DNA from: Chytriomyces cf. hyalinus JEL632 | Lineage: Eukaryota > Chytridiomycota > Chytridiomycetes > Chytridiales > Chytriomycetaceae | Length of the DNA: 64,000 nucleotides | Assembly (NCBI GenBank): GCA_025435555.1 | Contig: JAIWWG010000050.1 | Coordinates: 186,001-250,000 of the forward strand | Direction: 5' to 3' | Shown here: positions 1 through 10,407 of the stretch, piece after piece | Position numbering within the stretch: position 1 is the first letter of the stretch | How the letters are laid out: every line of letters begins with the position of its first letter | Translations under genes and position numbers: made by a program | The notes under the pieces: model-generated | The model's input: only the letters and a program-made list of their open reading frames with translations | What the model was told of the DNA's origin: nothing | Databases searched by the model: none

Positions 1-83
1 GAAAAAGATGTGTCAGGATACCAAAAAAAAAAACACCGTCCTCAACAGCGACCCTCACAACCACCGACACTCGCAGGGCAGCC

Positions 84-2231
84 TTACCACCATCCAATTA
101 TCTTCCACCAAACCAAACCAACAGTTCCAAAGACAGACAAGTAAACCATCCCAATAATTATCCCATATAAATACCATTCGCGTTTAGAAAACATGTTCTG
201 AGAAAAGTACATGACTGTGATTCCAGAGGAGTACGAAGTCTGGAAAGCAAGCGGTAGAAAAGGAAGATGCAGTTGTATTTAGACAAAGTTGTATAATAAG
301 TCTGGCAGATGCAATACCAGGCAAGCACAGAGTCCAGAAGAGTAGCACAAAAGAGCTGTGAGAAGTAGCGGTGGGCATCCCGCCGCTTTTCCTGCCAGCA
401 GAAGCGGTGTACTTAACGCAACAATATGACTTGTGATGGATGAAAATAGGTACTTCGAATGGGCGGCAAAAGAAAAAAAAAATTAGAAAAGTTAAAAATG
501 AGCAGAAAAGTGAAGCAATCCCTTTTTCTCTCCTCACCATAGATACAAAGTAAAACGCTCCCAACAAGACTGCTGCCGCAACGGGTGAGAATCCTTCAAC
601 AAGCACCTCTCGGCACCATAGCCCAACCGCCTGCGATATACCCAACTTGTTCATCTGCTCGACAATGAGTACCATACCAGCCAACCAAAAAAATGAGTCC
701 CACGCTTGCCCATTGTCTCTCACATCTTCCCAAGATAGGACGCCACAAAGAAGCATGCAGGAAAGTCCCGTGAGTCCAATGAGTCCATCGGGAAGCAGAT
801 CAAATACCCATGCCGAGAGACACAGCGCCAGAATGATGGCTGTTCTGCGTTCTCGGTTCGTGCTGGGACCTAGCATGAGGAGATTGTTGTGGGCGGCTTG
901 AGATATGCTTTGCATGCTGGATGCTGACGAAGATTGGGTCAATGACACGTAATGCTGCGAAGATGAATTTGATTGAACTGCTGATGATGGTGCAGCTGAA
1001 GATGGCGGTGCTGAAAATGTATTGACTGCTGAGGGCGGATGCATGCCCGGCAAAGTTTGTTGTGAATCAAAATTCGTTGAAGTTATTACCACCGAGCTTA
1101 AAAACGCGGTTGCTGAATTATTGGAAGCGCCATCTGAGGAACGGAACGCTGCAGGATATGATTTGGAAGTCATAGAAAAACGCCACAAGATGGGTGGAAG
1201 AATGATGGTAAGAGCTAAAATCGGCACGATTGAGCCTGTTCTGTATAAAACGAAAAAAAAGAATGAGAAGCAAGCAAGACAAAAAAGCATAAAAGCTTGC
1301 ATACATCCACTCGACAAATCCAAATTCGACGTCCAGTAATTCTTGCGCAGCTTCCGCAAGAATGGGATTCCCGACGGTTCCATAGAACCAAGCAGATGAA
1401 GATACTAAATTTGCTTGCATTCCCGAAAGTATCAGATATCGTTGGATTTCAGGCGCATGAGAAAACGCGTTGCCGAGGGAGACAACGATGGGATGGATTA
1501 AAGCTCCGCCTCGCGCTGTATTACTCGGAATCAGAAGGCCGGACAAAAGCTCAATCAGAAACAGACATGGACCAAGCGTGAACGGGGATGATCCGAACGT
1601 TCGAACAATCTGAGAAATTCCCAGTCAGCAAAACACATGTACGGACTGCACTTGTCAAAACAAATGTCACCATGAGAGCGATTCGGCGTCCAAGTCCCGA
1701 CTTTTCAACGGCAAGACCAATATTGAAGGCTGACCACACCAGCCACGACAGGGGAAGAGAGAAGCCTTTCAAAGCAATCTTGAAAGATTCATCCTGTGAC
1801 GCGCATTGCGGGGGTCCATTTGAGGTGTTACTCAGCGAGTATTGCGAATTCAATGCCAGCTGAGCAGTTTCGAATGACTGTGAAAAGTTCGCAAACGTGA
1901 CATGGGCTGTTTGTGGTGTCTCACAAACCCACGCGTTTGCCAACGTCAGAACAATTAAAGCAGCCAGTACGACCACGGCGACAGGAGTTGCAGAGACGAT
2001 CAGAGCAGCAACTGTGCAGGCAAAGACAGCTGCGACCGTGTAAGCACGCAGGTCCAAGTTGAGGGAGTGTCCAAGGAGTGACAGTGAGACAGAAATGACA
2101 GAGACTAGAACAAGATACAAAATGAGCGCCGGGTCGAAGGCGGGGTCAGCATCGGCGGGTGGTGGTGGGGCGACTGCCAGCGTGGATGTCGCGGATCGGA
2201 GGTCCACTTCTTCGCTGTCTAAACGGTGCAT
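84..2231 (-). CDS. DASS/SLC13-family anion (dicarboxylate) transporter
   Basis: A multi-pass membrane carrier of the divalent anion:Na+ symporter family, which includes the plant plastid 2-oxoglutarate/malate translocators. The family moves di- and tricarboxylates; the exact substrate cannot be read here. Family motifs are visible in order: GLGRRIALM, then IPSNTARGGALIHPIV (the SNT signature), the helix-rich WDSFFWLAGMVLIVEQMNKL, a second half ending in SSGITVMYFSQNMFS and the C-terminal WWKIIGWW. The start is the ATG at 2231. The first intron reads as 1610-1670, with a donor after GRRIALM and TTTCTCAG before IVRTFG. Further short introns lie near 1240-1300, 460-530 and 230-320. A Ser-rich loop is encoded around 900-1080. 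The gene is divergent from the Rxt3 gene, 136 bases away. The family call is firm; the inner exon edges are approximate. Confidence 0.85.
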
Positions 2232-2367
2232 CGATCAGTTCAGGGGCCGCTTTGGCATTCGACGGTTACCTGAAGCTCTTGACGGCAGGAGGGGCTGACG
2301 TTCAGGCGCGTGCATGAGGTAAAATAAATAAACGAAATATTTTAAATACGCAGAAAAATCAAACGGG
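2232..2367. promoter_or_regulatory. Shared divergent promoter, transporter / Rxt3
   Basis: The ATG codons of the two divergent genes are only 136 bases apart, so both core promoters must lie here or inside the first exons. An AT-rich patch sits at about 2322-2352, just upstream of the Rxt3 start. Confidence 0.5.
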
Positions 2368-4560
2368 ATGAACCAGCACGCTGAGACGGCAAAGACCGAG
2401 ACTCAGAGGACCGAACCTGGCGCAGAGGAGCAGGTCATGCAGGACATTACCCCGTCCGAGGCTCGAATCGACCCCGATTCTGACGTTGTTCCTGCCGAGC
2501 TGGAGACAGACGCCGAGAGAGAAACGCGCCTGAAACTTAAGCGACGCAGACTCGCTGGTGACAGTACCGATGCGACAGATGAACCTCTTGTATCCACACC
2601 TGCTTCTGCGCCTGTCTCCGGTGCTGGTGTTGGTGTTGGTGCCAGTGTTGGTGCCGGTGATGGTGCTGGTGCTGGTGCAGCCGCAACCGTCGGTGCTGCC
2701 AACAATACCAACACTCCCAATCCAGTCTTCCGCATTGCGCCCCCATTCCAAGTCGCCGTTATTAATGAAACCGCGCTTGTGCATCCATACTCAGCCGCTT
2801 CCCAGAAAGACTTTCTCGGTACTTGAACGTGTTTTGTTTCCTGCGGCGCTTTAATTGACTCAATTTTCCAAACCGATCCCAGGATCTGTAGTGTATCGTC
2901 TTCCAACTCGCTCAGATCCCGGCTCGAGCGATCTCGCGTCTTTGAATCTGTTTCTGCTGCCCCAGTTCGACTCCTCACATCTCTACGCTACAATCGATGT
3001 GCGCATATCAGCAGAGCACCTCTCGTTCATGCGCAACCCAGCTGTGCAATGTCGAGCTGTCTGGGGTACTGATATATACACGGATGATTCGGATGTTGTT
3101 GCTGGTTGGTTTCTTGAATCAATTAAATCCACATTGACAACAACCGTACGTTCTCAGTCATCATACACTCGGGACATTACAAGCCAATTGATGCGCCGTC
3201 TTTCGCGCACCATGTTGCGACAACATCGGATGAACTGGAAATTGCAAAGTCGAAGGCGACCTTGAACCTGCAATCACTGAAGAAAGACTTGACGGCCACC
3301 CCAGTAACTTCGACACCCCCGCAAGATTCTGCTAACAAACCGGAGCAAACTATTACATTATCACTGCCAACAACAAGCGCGAAAACTATTTTGGCAACCG
3401 CAGACCCAAACTCGTCCCCGCCCATTCCACTTCATGATGTGATTGTCACCTTGCGGGTGCTGCCGCGCTTGACGAAATACACGGGAACAGCTTGCACTCC
3501 TGCGGCTGACGCAAATCCTGTGAAAACAGATCCAGACGGGATTCAATCTTCAGCTGCCGGCAACAGATCTAAATCTTCAACGTCCAGCGAAAACCCATTT
3601 TCAAGTCGCGGCTGGGGATCCAGTCATCAAGGCGAATCGATACGCGTAGAAAAGGTGGTGGAGGTTTCGCGCATCAATAATGCCGGGAAAAAACTTGCAG
3701 TTGCCGATGATACGGTTGTTGCAGGGACTAAACAGAATGGAGCCGGACCACAGACCTCAGAGATTATCAGTACATTGAGGCCTGGAAGAAAATCTGGAGC
3801 TGTCGAATGGTGCATGGTGGGCATTCACGAGCGCGTTTTTGCTCCTCCCTTGCCAGTCGTCATGCCTGCATCCTTCTCGCAGCGCAACAAGAGAAAAAGC
3901 TCTCTTGCACCGGGAGCCCTTGCTGGAGCAAGAAAAGAAATGTTCGATGTCGTGAGAGTCCTGTTTTCATGTGTCGATGGCCGTGCGTGGTGAATATCCA
4001 TCAATTTTTTCACTTTTCATGGTTTTCCCAACAAAAACGGGTTTTCTCTATTTTCCAGTTACAAATACGCGCCGCAAGTTCTTAATGAATGGCCGAAGTT
4101 CTTGCAAGATGGCCTCGTGGATTTGAATGCCGAAAAACCTCTCATCGATGCCCCGGTCCCCGTCGTTGCAAGCAGTAATGCTTGTTTCGGTCTCACGGGA
4201 CCCGAGTTGAAGCGGATGGAGGGATGGTCTGTATGGAGAGTCAGGCTTTCTGTCGCTGGCACAACTTTATGTCTCGAAGATGATGTGGGAACAAGGTGTG
4301 CTTTTTTTTTGCCGAGAATTTCATGTCCAACTCACTCGGTATGCATAACTAGATATGAAGTTACGCGCCACAATGCATCAAGCTCCGAGACGTATAAAAT
4401 ATCCGGCATCTCATCCAGCCAGACGGGAAAAATGGGTGACACAGATGATGTCGTTGTTGTTGGGCTGAGCGACCTCGAATGGCGCAGCGGTGGAATGTAC
4501 ATTAAGGGTCTGCAGCAGCTTTTCGAGACCGATCGTTTTTACTTCAAAACTGTTATGTAA
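2368..4560 (+). CDS. RXT3: Rxt3-like subunit of the Rpd3L histone deacetylase complex
   Basis: Rxt3 is a subunit of the large Rpd3/Sin3 histone deacetylase complex that represses transcription in the nucleus. The exons read as 2368-2818, 2883-3104, 3158-3989, 4059-4295 and 4353-4560. They sum to 1950 bases, giving 649 aa, with all phases consistent. The N-terminus is acidic, followed by a Gly/Ala/Val-rich tract encoded at about 2625-2700. The conserved core follows: a strand leading to RAVWGTDIYTDDSDVVA, then VIIHSGHYKP across the second intron, then DVIVTLRVLPRLTKYTG and SSRGWGSSHQGESIRVEKV. These match the family signature of a WGTDVYTDDSD block followed by an LRILP block. The C-terminus (GLSDLEWRSGGMYIKG) closes the domain. 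The family call is strong; yeast complex membership is carried over from the family. Confidence 0.85.
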
Positions 4561-4712
4561 TAAAAGCGTTATTTTCTCGTCCGTCAAAACACTTTCGTTT
4601 TCCTTGGCTCAGCCGCTTGGCCCGAGTGAAGTTTAATAGTAAACCCGATGAATGCGCTTCAAAAGTAAGTAAAAACAGGTAACAGCAAGTTTCCAAAAAA
4701 CAATGCCTTGAA

Positions 4713-6767
4713 CTATTGTCTCACTTGGCCGACGGTAGCCTTAGGGCCCGCCTCGCCAAGGTTGTGCATAGTTTTGCACAGGGAAGTGAAGAACACTTCC
4801 GCCTCATCCACAGTCACAACCTTCACATCGTAGCTGACAAACACTGTCATGAATCCACCAAGCGTGATGATCCCCAAACTAAACAAGCCCCTAGATCCTT
4901 CAAAGCTGGCATTAAGCCCACCACCAAAGTAGTCCAACCGTACTCGCTCGTCCGAGTCCGGCGCGTTGGGCGGCGCACATGGGTACTCCCATGCCCCCAA
5001 GTTTGCAACTTCGACACTGTAGCTTTGACTCATCTTGGAAAGGTCCGTTTTCTTTTCGAGCATTTCAGCCAGTTTTGGGTGTCGGTACACGTAGTTGGCA
5101 ACTTTGAGGCGGCGAATGGAAGCAATGAAGCTGGTTGTGATGCCCTTTTTGACGATTCGACACCGTTCCCAGATGAGGGACTCATCCTTCATTTTAAGGC
5201 TGTTGTTTGATACTGAGCCAGCGTATCCACCAAAAACCTTCAGGCCTTCGTCCGTCTCACGGTCTCCACCCTGCAGCAGCTTACTTTGCGGCAGAATGTG
5301 CCGAATACTGTTTGTCACAACCCACCCTTGACTTTTTGGAACCACATCGGTATCCAGAACGTTTTTGTGCTCTTTTTCAGCAGAATGCACAAACACGCTC
5401 CGGCATGCAGCGAGAGCGGCCACAACGAGAATAGCAGCAATGCTCGTTTTTTCTCTTTTCGATTGTTTTCGAAGAATCGCCATGTATTCGGTGTTGAATG
5501 TGAGGGCACGAGCGTTCGAATATCCGCGAGCCGGTGTCGCCGGACTCACAACGAGAGGGGCAGACGAGTTGGGCAACGGTCTTGGGACGGGTGAGTCGGC
5601 GCCATGTCCGAGACGCTTCTTCTTCTTTCCAAACGTGCGCATGGCGATCGCGGCAGCAGCTAATAGAGGTCGATTCGTAAAAAACAAAATTAGCTACGTT
5701 CGCGGTGGCAAGAATTCGAGAGAGACGTACTTGGGAAGACTTCAAAGATGTTTGGATCGAACAAGTTGTCAATCACTGGGGGCGGTTCTTTGGACACTTC
5801 GATCGTTTCCAGCTTCAAGTCCTGCGAGTTGAAATGGGCTGCGTCCGTGCATTCCAAGAAAGTTCTCGCAAACGCAAACATGGAAAGTCCATCGCCAAGA
5901 CAATGATTGAATGTGAAGAAGATTTCAAAGTAGTCTGAGTTTGCGGTCGGCGGTGTCGGGTCCAATCCGAATTCGTTTCGCTCGCTGCGGTCATACAGAA
6001 TAGGGTACTCAAACTGTTCAGAGTTGGCGCCGAAGATGGGCGTTTGCTGGATTGATGATGCATGGATTTCGACGTTAGTTGATGAACTGTGAATGGGAAG
6101 AGCTTAAATATTTCACTCACGCCTTGGAACAGGGCAGAGTCAGCTGCAGGCATCATTCCCTTGGGAACAATCACAGCACTGCGCCACAACGGGCGAGTGA
6201 CATCGGACGTGTCGAAGTTGGCATTGGTTTCTTCGTGGTAGACATCAAGCCAGTGGTTTGGACCGGCGCGCTCTAGGAATCTGAAACAAGGGGCAAGGTT
6301 CCAACAGTTTCAGACATTTTTGAAGAGCGTTTCATGATCAACAAGCTGACAAATGCTCACCGATACGCCGTGGGCAGATTCGCAGCCTTTTCGCAAAAGG
6401 GTATTGCCGACATGGACTCCTTGTCGATCCAGGAGGACAGCCTATAGTGCTTCGACTGGGCAATGCGCAACAGATCAATGATGCGATGGGGTGTGTGCGG
6501 CCCAACTGGGGCTGAGGGCGGCAGCCGCACGCGGACCATGATGCACATGAGGACTTGCTGCTTGGTAGGCGGGATCTTGAAGAAGAAGCGCTCGGTGATG
6601 GATAGGCCACCGGGCATGACAACAGGTCGCTTGGCCATGCTGGCAAAGGAGCTCTTGGATGCCTTGGATGCCTTGGAGCCCTGCATGCTTGGGCGGGATG
6701 GCTGTGTGACTGCACCAGGGACTTGCAGCGTGGCACGCACCTCGTCTTCGACTTTCGGGGGTGCCAT
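4713..6767 (-). CDS. HXXXD-type acyltransferase (alcohol acetyltransferase / condensation-like fold)
   Basis: This looks like a member of the alcohol acetyltransferase (AATase) branch of the CoA-dependent HXXXD acyltransferases, which transfer an acyl group from acyl-CoA to an alcohol or amine. The catalytic motif is visible in FNHCLGDGLSM, encoded at about 5880-5915. Upstream are a poorly conserved Ser/Lys-rich N-terminus and MVRVRLPPSAPVG, and then PLWRSAVIVPKG before the motif. Downstream, RKQSKREKTSIAAILVVAAL matches the conserved helix that normally reads TTLTAALTAAL in this family, and VANLGAWEY matches the usual V-N-LG block before the C-terminus. Introns lie near 6270-6360, 6070-6120 and 5660-5730. 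The start ATG is at 6767. The substrate is unknown. The 3' end converges on Rxt3, with about 150 bases between the stops. Confidence 0.75.
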
Positions 6768-6999
6768 GCGACGTGTTTTCTGACAAAGTTTTTTATGATA
6801 AAATGTGCGGTCAATCGATTTATATTGAACAATGAACACACCGGTAAATGCCAAGTGCGGCTGTGTGCGCTGATTCACGCCACACCTTGGCAGCGTCCGA
6901 CGCTACCGTCGTGCACACAACCAGCAATGCAAGCGCTTACTGCCATGCAAGTACCCTTTGCGACTGCTGTTGGGTTCCGAGACAGTGTTTGACTGTATC

Positions 7000-7390
7000 G
7001 GTCGGAATGAGCCTCAAGAGCAATGCCTGGTACCTCTATGCAAGTTCACATGCACATCTACGGTGTTAAAGTTTGCCATTTCAGCGATGACAGATGTTTT
7101 CATGACTCGGTAGGTATTCAGAAATTGCGGAGCACCACTCTCGCTGATTTCGGCAGCATCACCCTTTGCGGTAGCTCAGTTCTCAAGCGATGCAATCTCT
7201 CGGACAAGTCGCCTTCTCGAGAAGAGCTACAGCCTCATTGTAGGCCTGAACGGTCCCAAATTGTCATTTGGTCAGCACTACTGTGTACTGGTTCTTGGTA
7301 GAATTGTCCACCGGTTCAGCATTCTTGAGCGTAGTGCATAATTTACACAAGTTCTGGACTGCTGTGTTCACTGCTGAAAACAAGGGCTGA
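7000..7390 (-). pseudogene. Decayed coding-like segment (coiled-coil-like), unidentified
   Basis: Reading the minus strand gives protein-like pieces in order: AVNTAVQNLCKLCTTLKN, AYNEAVALLEK, RLVREIASLEN, ATAKGDAAEISESG and QFLNTYRVMKTSVIAEMANF. The heptad-like pattern and Glu/Lys/Ala content suggest a helical coiled coil. The pieces sit in different frames and are separated by stop codons. One stop could be removed by a 36-base GT-AG intron containing CTGAC, but the next junction still needs a frame change. I read it as a relic of a host gene. A live gene with very short introns is the alternative. No family was recognised. Confidence 0.3.
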
Positions 7391-8157
7391 TATAAAGACA
7401 ACGTATAGAAACGGGAAAGGGCTGGGACAAGAAAGACACCGGAGCAGTGGGCCTTGCCTTGAAGAATAAATCAGAGGCGCAGGAGCATCCAGAGAGGCAC
7501 AAGCACTGCGTGGCACCAAGTTCAGATCAAGACACGCATTTAATAAGGCAACATTTCCCATTTGCGCCTCACTCTCGTGTCCTTAAATCAGCCAATTTAT
7601 GAAATACGCGGAGTGAGTACAGTGACAGTGCTAGGTCTGAACATGTCAGCGGTAGCATAGGTACTGACTGGGTCACTGAATATCAACCACCACGCTCCGT
7701 TCCCTGTTTGTTGTGCAGCAGTGTTGATTTTCAGTGTGTTGATCGGATCTCCGCCAGCCCCACGTGTCGGGGTGTATGACTTGCCATGTGTTCAGCTCAT
7801 GCGTATCGCGCTCAACTCTGCTCTTGGAGCACAGCTGTAATGTACACGTATCTCGGGTGTTTCTGCCAAAGAAAGTGCATATTGGGCACGGTGCCACCTG
7901 CCAAAAGACGTCTCTGAGCACAGCGCCCTGAGTGCGTGAATTGGTGAGCATCGCGCGTTGCCAGAGCCCGTTAAAGCATGAGCATTTAGCGCGCAACTCA
8001 CGGGAAACAAGCGTTCGCAAACACGGGATTCCGAGCGTAATTAAAACGCAGCCAATCAAATCCAAACTTATTCAATCACCGCCCACATTCCGCGTTGCAC
8101 AACAACCAAACCCAACAACAGGGCAACACTCACCCACCCGCACCCCACACACAGCCA

Positions 8158-8177
8158 CCCCCCCCCCCCCCCCCCCC
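8158..8177. repeat. Poly-C tract (20 C)
   Basis: An uninterrupted run of 20 C lies 29 bases upstream of the start codon of the next gene, so it is probably in its leader or promoter. Such runs are prone to slippage and to sequencing error. Confidence 0.9.
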
Positions 8178-8206
8178 AAGACTCTGAATCACTGCGACTC
8201 ATCCCC

Positions 8207-8893
8207 ATGCTGCGCTCAAACACCACGAACGCTTCGCTCGGCTTCGTTGTCGATGACGACGGCCTGGCCCTGCCTCGTATCATCAACCGTGCTTCCCACG
8301 CCAAAACATCTCCTGCCACACGCTCTAAATCGGCCTCGCACTCACATGGATACCCCCAGCCACAGCCTCCCTGTCTGGGGCCTGCCTCCCACGATCCAAA
8401 CTCAAGAACGTATCCCCGGCGCAGCGAGTCTCTCTATGCTCCACACCCTGTTCACCCGCCGTCGCCTTCTTCTTCTCCCCCAGTGCCGGCGTCCCTGGCG
8501 AACGTCTTTGGCATCAGCTCCGGCAGCGTGCAATACGCCCCGCCGACAAACAAGGTGTCATCAAAGCCTACGAGACGTGGTTCGAAGCCACAAGTGTTCA
8601 AGCCTGCGGTGTCCGGCAGCGATAATACCGTGCGCACATTCAGTCCAGCGCCGGTTGCGCTTCTCGACAAGTTGCTCACGGAGCCACCTGTCGAGATTGA
8701 GTTTATCCCGCTTCCGGCAAAGTCCCGGCATCAGATGCGCGCAAAGTCCATTGGCGGCGGCGACAGGGACTCGCTCAAATCCTCAGAGTCAAAATCAAAG
8801 TCTTCGAACGACTCTGTCAAGACCAAGACGGAACGGTCGAAATCCTTTTCAGAGAAACCAATGCGCCCGAAACACGCTGACCTCCTCATTTAA
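8207..8893 (+). CDS. Hypothetical basic, Ser-rich disordered protein
   Basis: A single-exon frame of 228 codons from the ATG at 8207. I do not recognise the protein. It is rich in Ser, Pro and Lys and looks intrinsically disordered, apart from one conserved-looking patch, APVALLDKLLTEPPVEIEFI, near residues 145-170. The tail is a charged Ser/Lys stretch (SSESKSKSSNDSVKTKTE). There is no signal peptide or membrane segment. The poly-C tract lies just upstream. It converges on EMC2, about 230 bases away. The open frame and ordinary codon choice support a real gene; function is unknown. Confidence 0.55.
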   Translation: MLRSNTTNASLGFVVDDDGLALPRIINRASHAKTSPATRSKSASHSHGYPQPQPPCLGPASHDPNSRTYPRRSESLYAPHPVHPPSPSSSPPVPASLANVFGISSGSVQYAPPTNKVSSKPTRRGSKPQVFKPAVSGSDNTVRTFSPAPVALLDKLLTEPPVEIEFIPLPAKSRHQMRAKSIGGGDRDSLKSSESKSKSSNDSVKTKTERSKSFSEKPMRPKHADLLI

Positions 8894-9126
8894 CTTTCTC
8901 CTATTACGATCCCTAGAAGTAAGATATGCTCTATAGACTCTCACGCCTCTTCAGTAAACTGGATTTATTGTCATGCGTACCTCAATAAACTGGTTTTTAT
9001 TGAAGTTGGACGATTGCTTCCGGATGGTGTGTGTGATCTGGCTTGCACAAGCAGGAGTCTACTGTGCAGAAAAGGGACAAATGAATTCAGCAAGCCTTGA
9101 CAGTTTTTTTATTAACTACAGGTCCA

Positions 9127-10242
9127 TCAAACAGTTTGAAGCCAAGACTTGACAACCGAAACCGTCTCAGACCCCGCCTTCTTTTCAGAATAGATGCCCA
9201 TAATTCGTTCACCAGCCACACGGTTCAACTCCTTCCAATCGTCAATGGAAACACTATCGTCTTCTTCAACATCCGTTTTACCCTTCTTGCCGGCCCCTTT
9301 CCCAGTTGATGACGCGTTGAACTCCTCAATCAGAGCTTTACTCGCCTGCCGCAGTCCATACCACGCCCTCAATGCACCCCCAGCACTCGCAGTAATCTCA
9401 ACGGCAAGACTGAAGTATTTCAAAGCCAGCTTTGGCTTCCCCATCGTCATCATGAGTTCAGCGTATCGCGTGGTGAACAGATAGTTGTGTGTGCTCAGCA
9501 TCATGCATTCTTCGTAACAGAACGCAGCCTGCTGGAACATATTGGCTTGCAGATACAGTGTCGCGAGCATGGTCCATGCCTCAAGATCCGATGAAAAGTG
9601 GTCCAAATAATGGGACAGCTCTTTCATGGCATCCGTTGTTTTTCCTGTGGTTTTTTTGAGGGACGGGTGAGTTTGACCCACCTTGAGACCAAAACCAAAA
9701 CCAAAACAAAAAACAGTTGAATAGCATACCTTGATCCAGCAACAACCCAACTTTTCTCTTTAAAATCGGCGCATACGCCTCATCCTGCACGAGCGCCCTG
9801 TTGTAAATATCAAGAGCAGCCTCATGCTTCCCCTGCGCTTCCAGCAACATTCCTTCAAGCCTGGCAACTCGCAGCGATCCAAACTGGACAGTGTCTTTGG
9901 GAACAGTTTCGAAGCGTGTTCGTAGCGGGGCCAGAAGGGCTTGTGCTTCGTCAATTCGGCCCGTCTCGAGGGCTGCCACAATGACTTGTTCCGTCAATGC
10001 GAGGCGCTCAACGTCGGATGGAAAGGATCCAGAGGCGAGAAGCCGCGTGCCGTCCACGTAGACCTGAGTCAATTTAAATTTATTACGGCTGGTACAGGAC
10101 TGCATGTATAGCATGCTCGTACCTGGTTCGGGCCAACGACGCTCAGGATTTCCGTGTTTCCCTGCACCGCGCTCTCGGAGCCGGGCATCATGGCTATCGA
10201 CAGGTCCTTCGAGAGGTAGTCCAAAGATGTGCGGTCCAGCAT
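9127..10242 (-). CDS. EMC2: ER membrane protein complex subunit 2 (TPR protein)
   Basis: EMC2 is the soluble, cytosol-facing TPR subunit of the ER membrane protein complex, which inserts tail-anchored and multi-pass proteins. The start is the ATG at 10242 (MLDRTSLDYLSKDLS). The first exon ends at VVGPNQ with a GTACGAG donor. The second begins VYVDGTRLLASG and runs through LEGMLLEAQGKHEAALDIYN and LKRKVGLLLDQG. The third carries DAMKELSHYLDHFSSDLEAW, AAFCYEECMMLSTHNYLF and the family-typical YAELMMTMGKPKLALKYFS. The order and spacing match EMC2 (TTC35). The C-terminus is Lys/Asp-rich and ends at SWLQTV. Final-exon joins keep the frame (DQG followed by KTTDAMKEL). Confidence 0.85.
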
Positions 10243-10407
10243 AATTTATGTTAAAAATAAACTGTTTTTTATTGTTCACCAGCTGCCCCTCTTCTTTTGA
10301 TGCATGCTGCTTCCAACTCGTTTCCACAGAAGATAACGCCTTTACAGCCACTTGAGTTTAGCCAGGGAACGTGACAAAAGTAATAACAAATAATGTCGCA
10401 AAGTTTA

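Larger units (their letters stand above)
6768..8206. other. Long intergenic stretch
   Basis: This stretch has no gene I can support. It holds a decayed coding-like segment at about 7000-7390 (listed separately) and a 20-base C run at 8158-8177. The section 7400-7930 has only scattered short open frames with no recognisable protein. Confidence 0.5.

Noticed and set aside
10345-10380. Extra 5' exon for EMC2 starting MAVKALSSVET
   Set aside because: This short frame lies upstream of the chosen start but is out of frame with it and has no usable intron between; it is more likely leader sequence.
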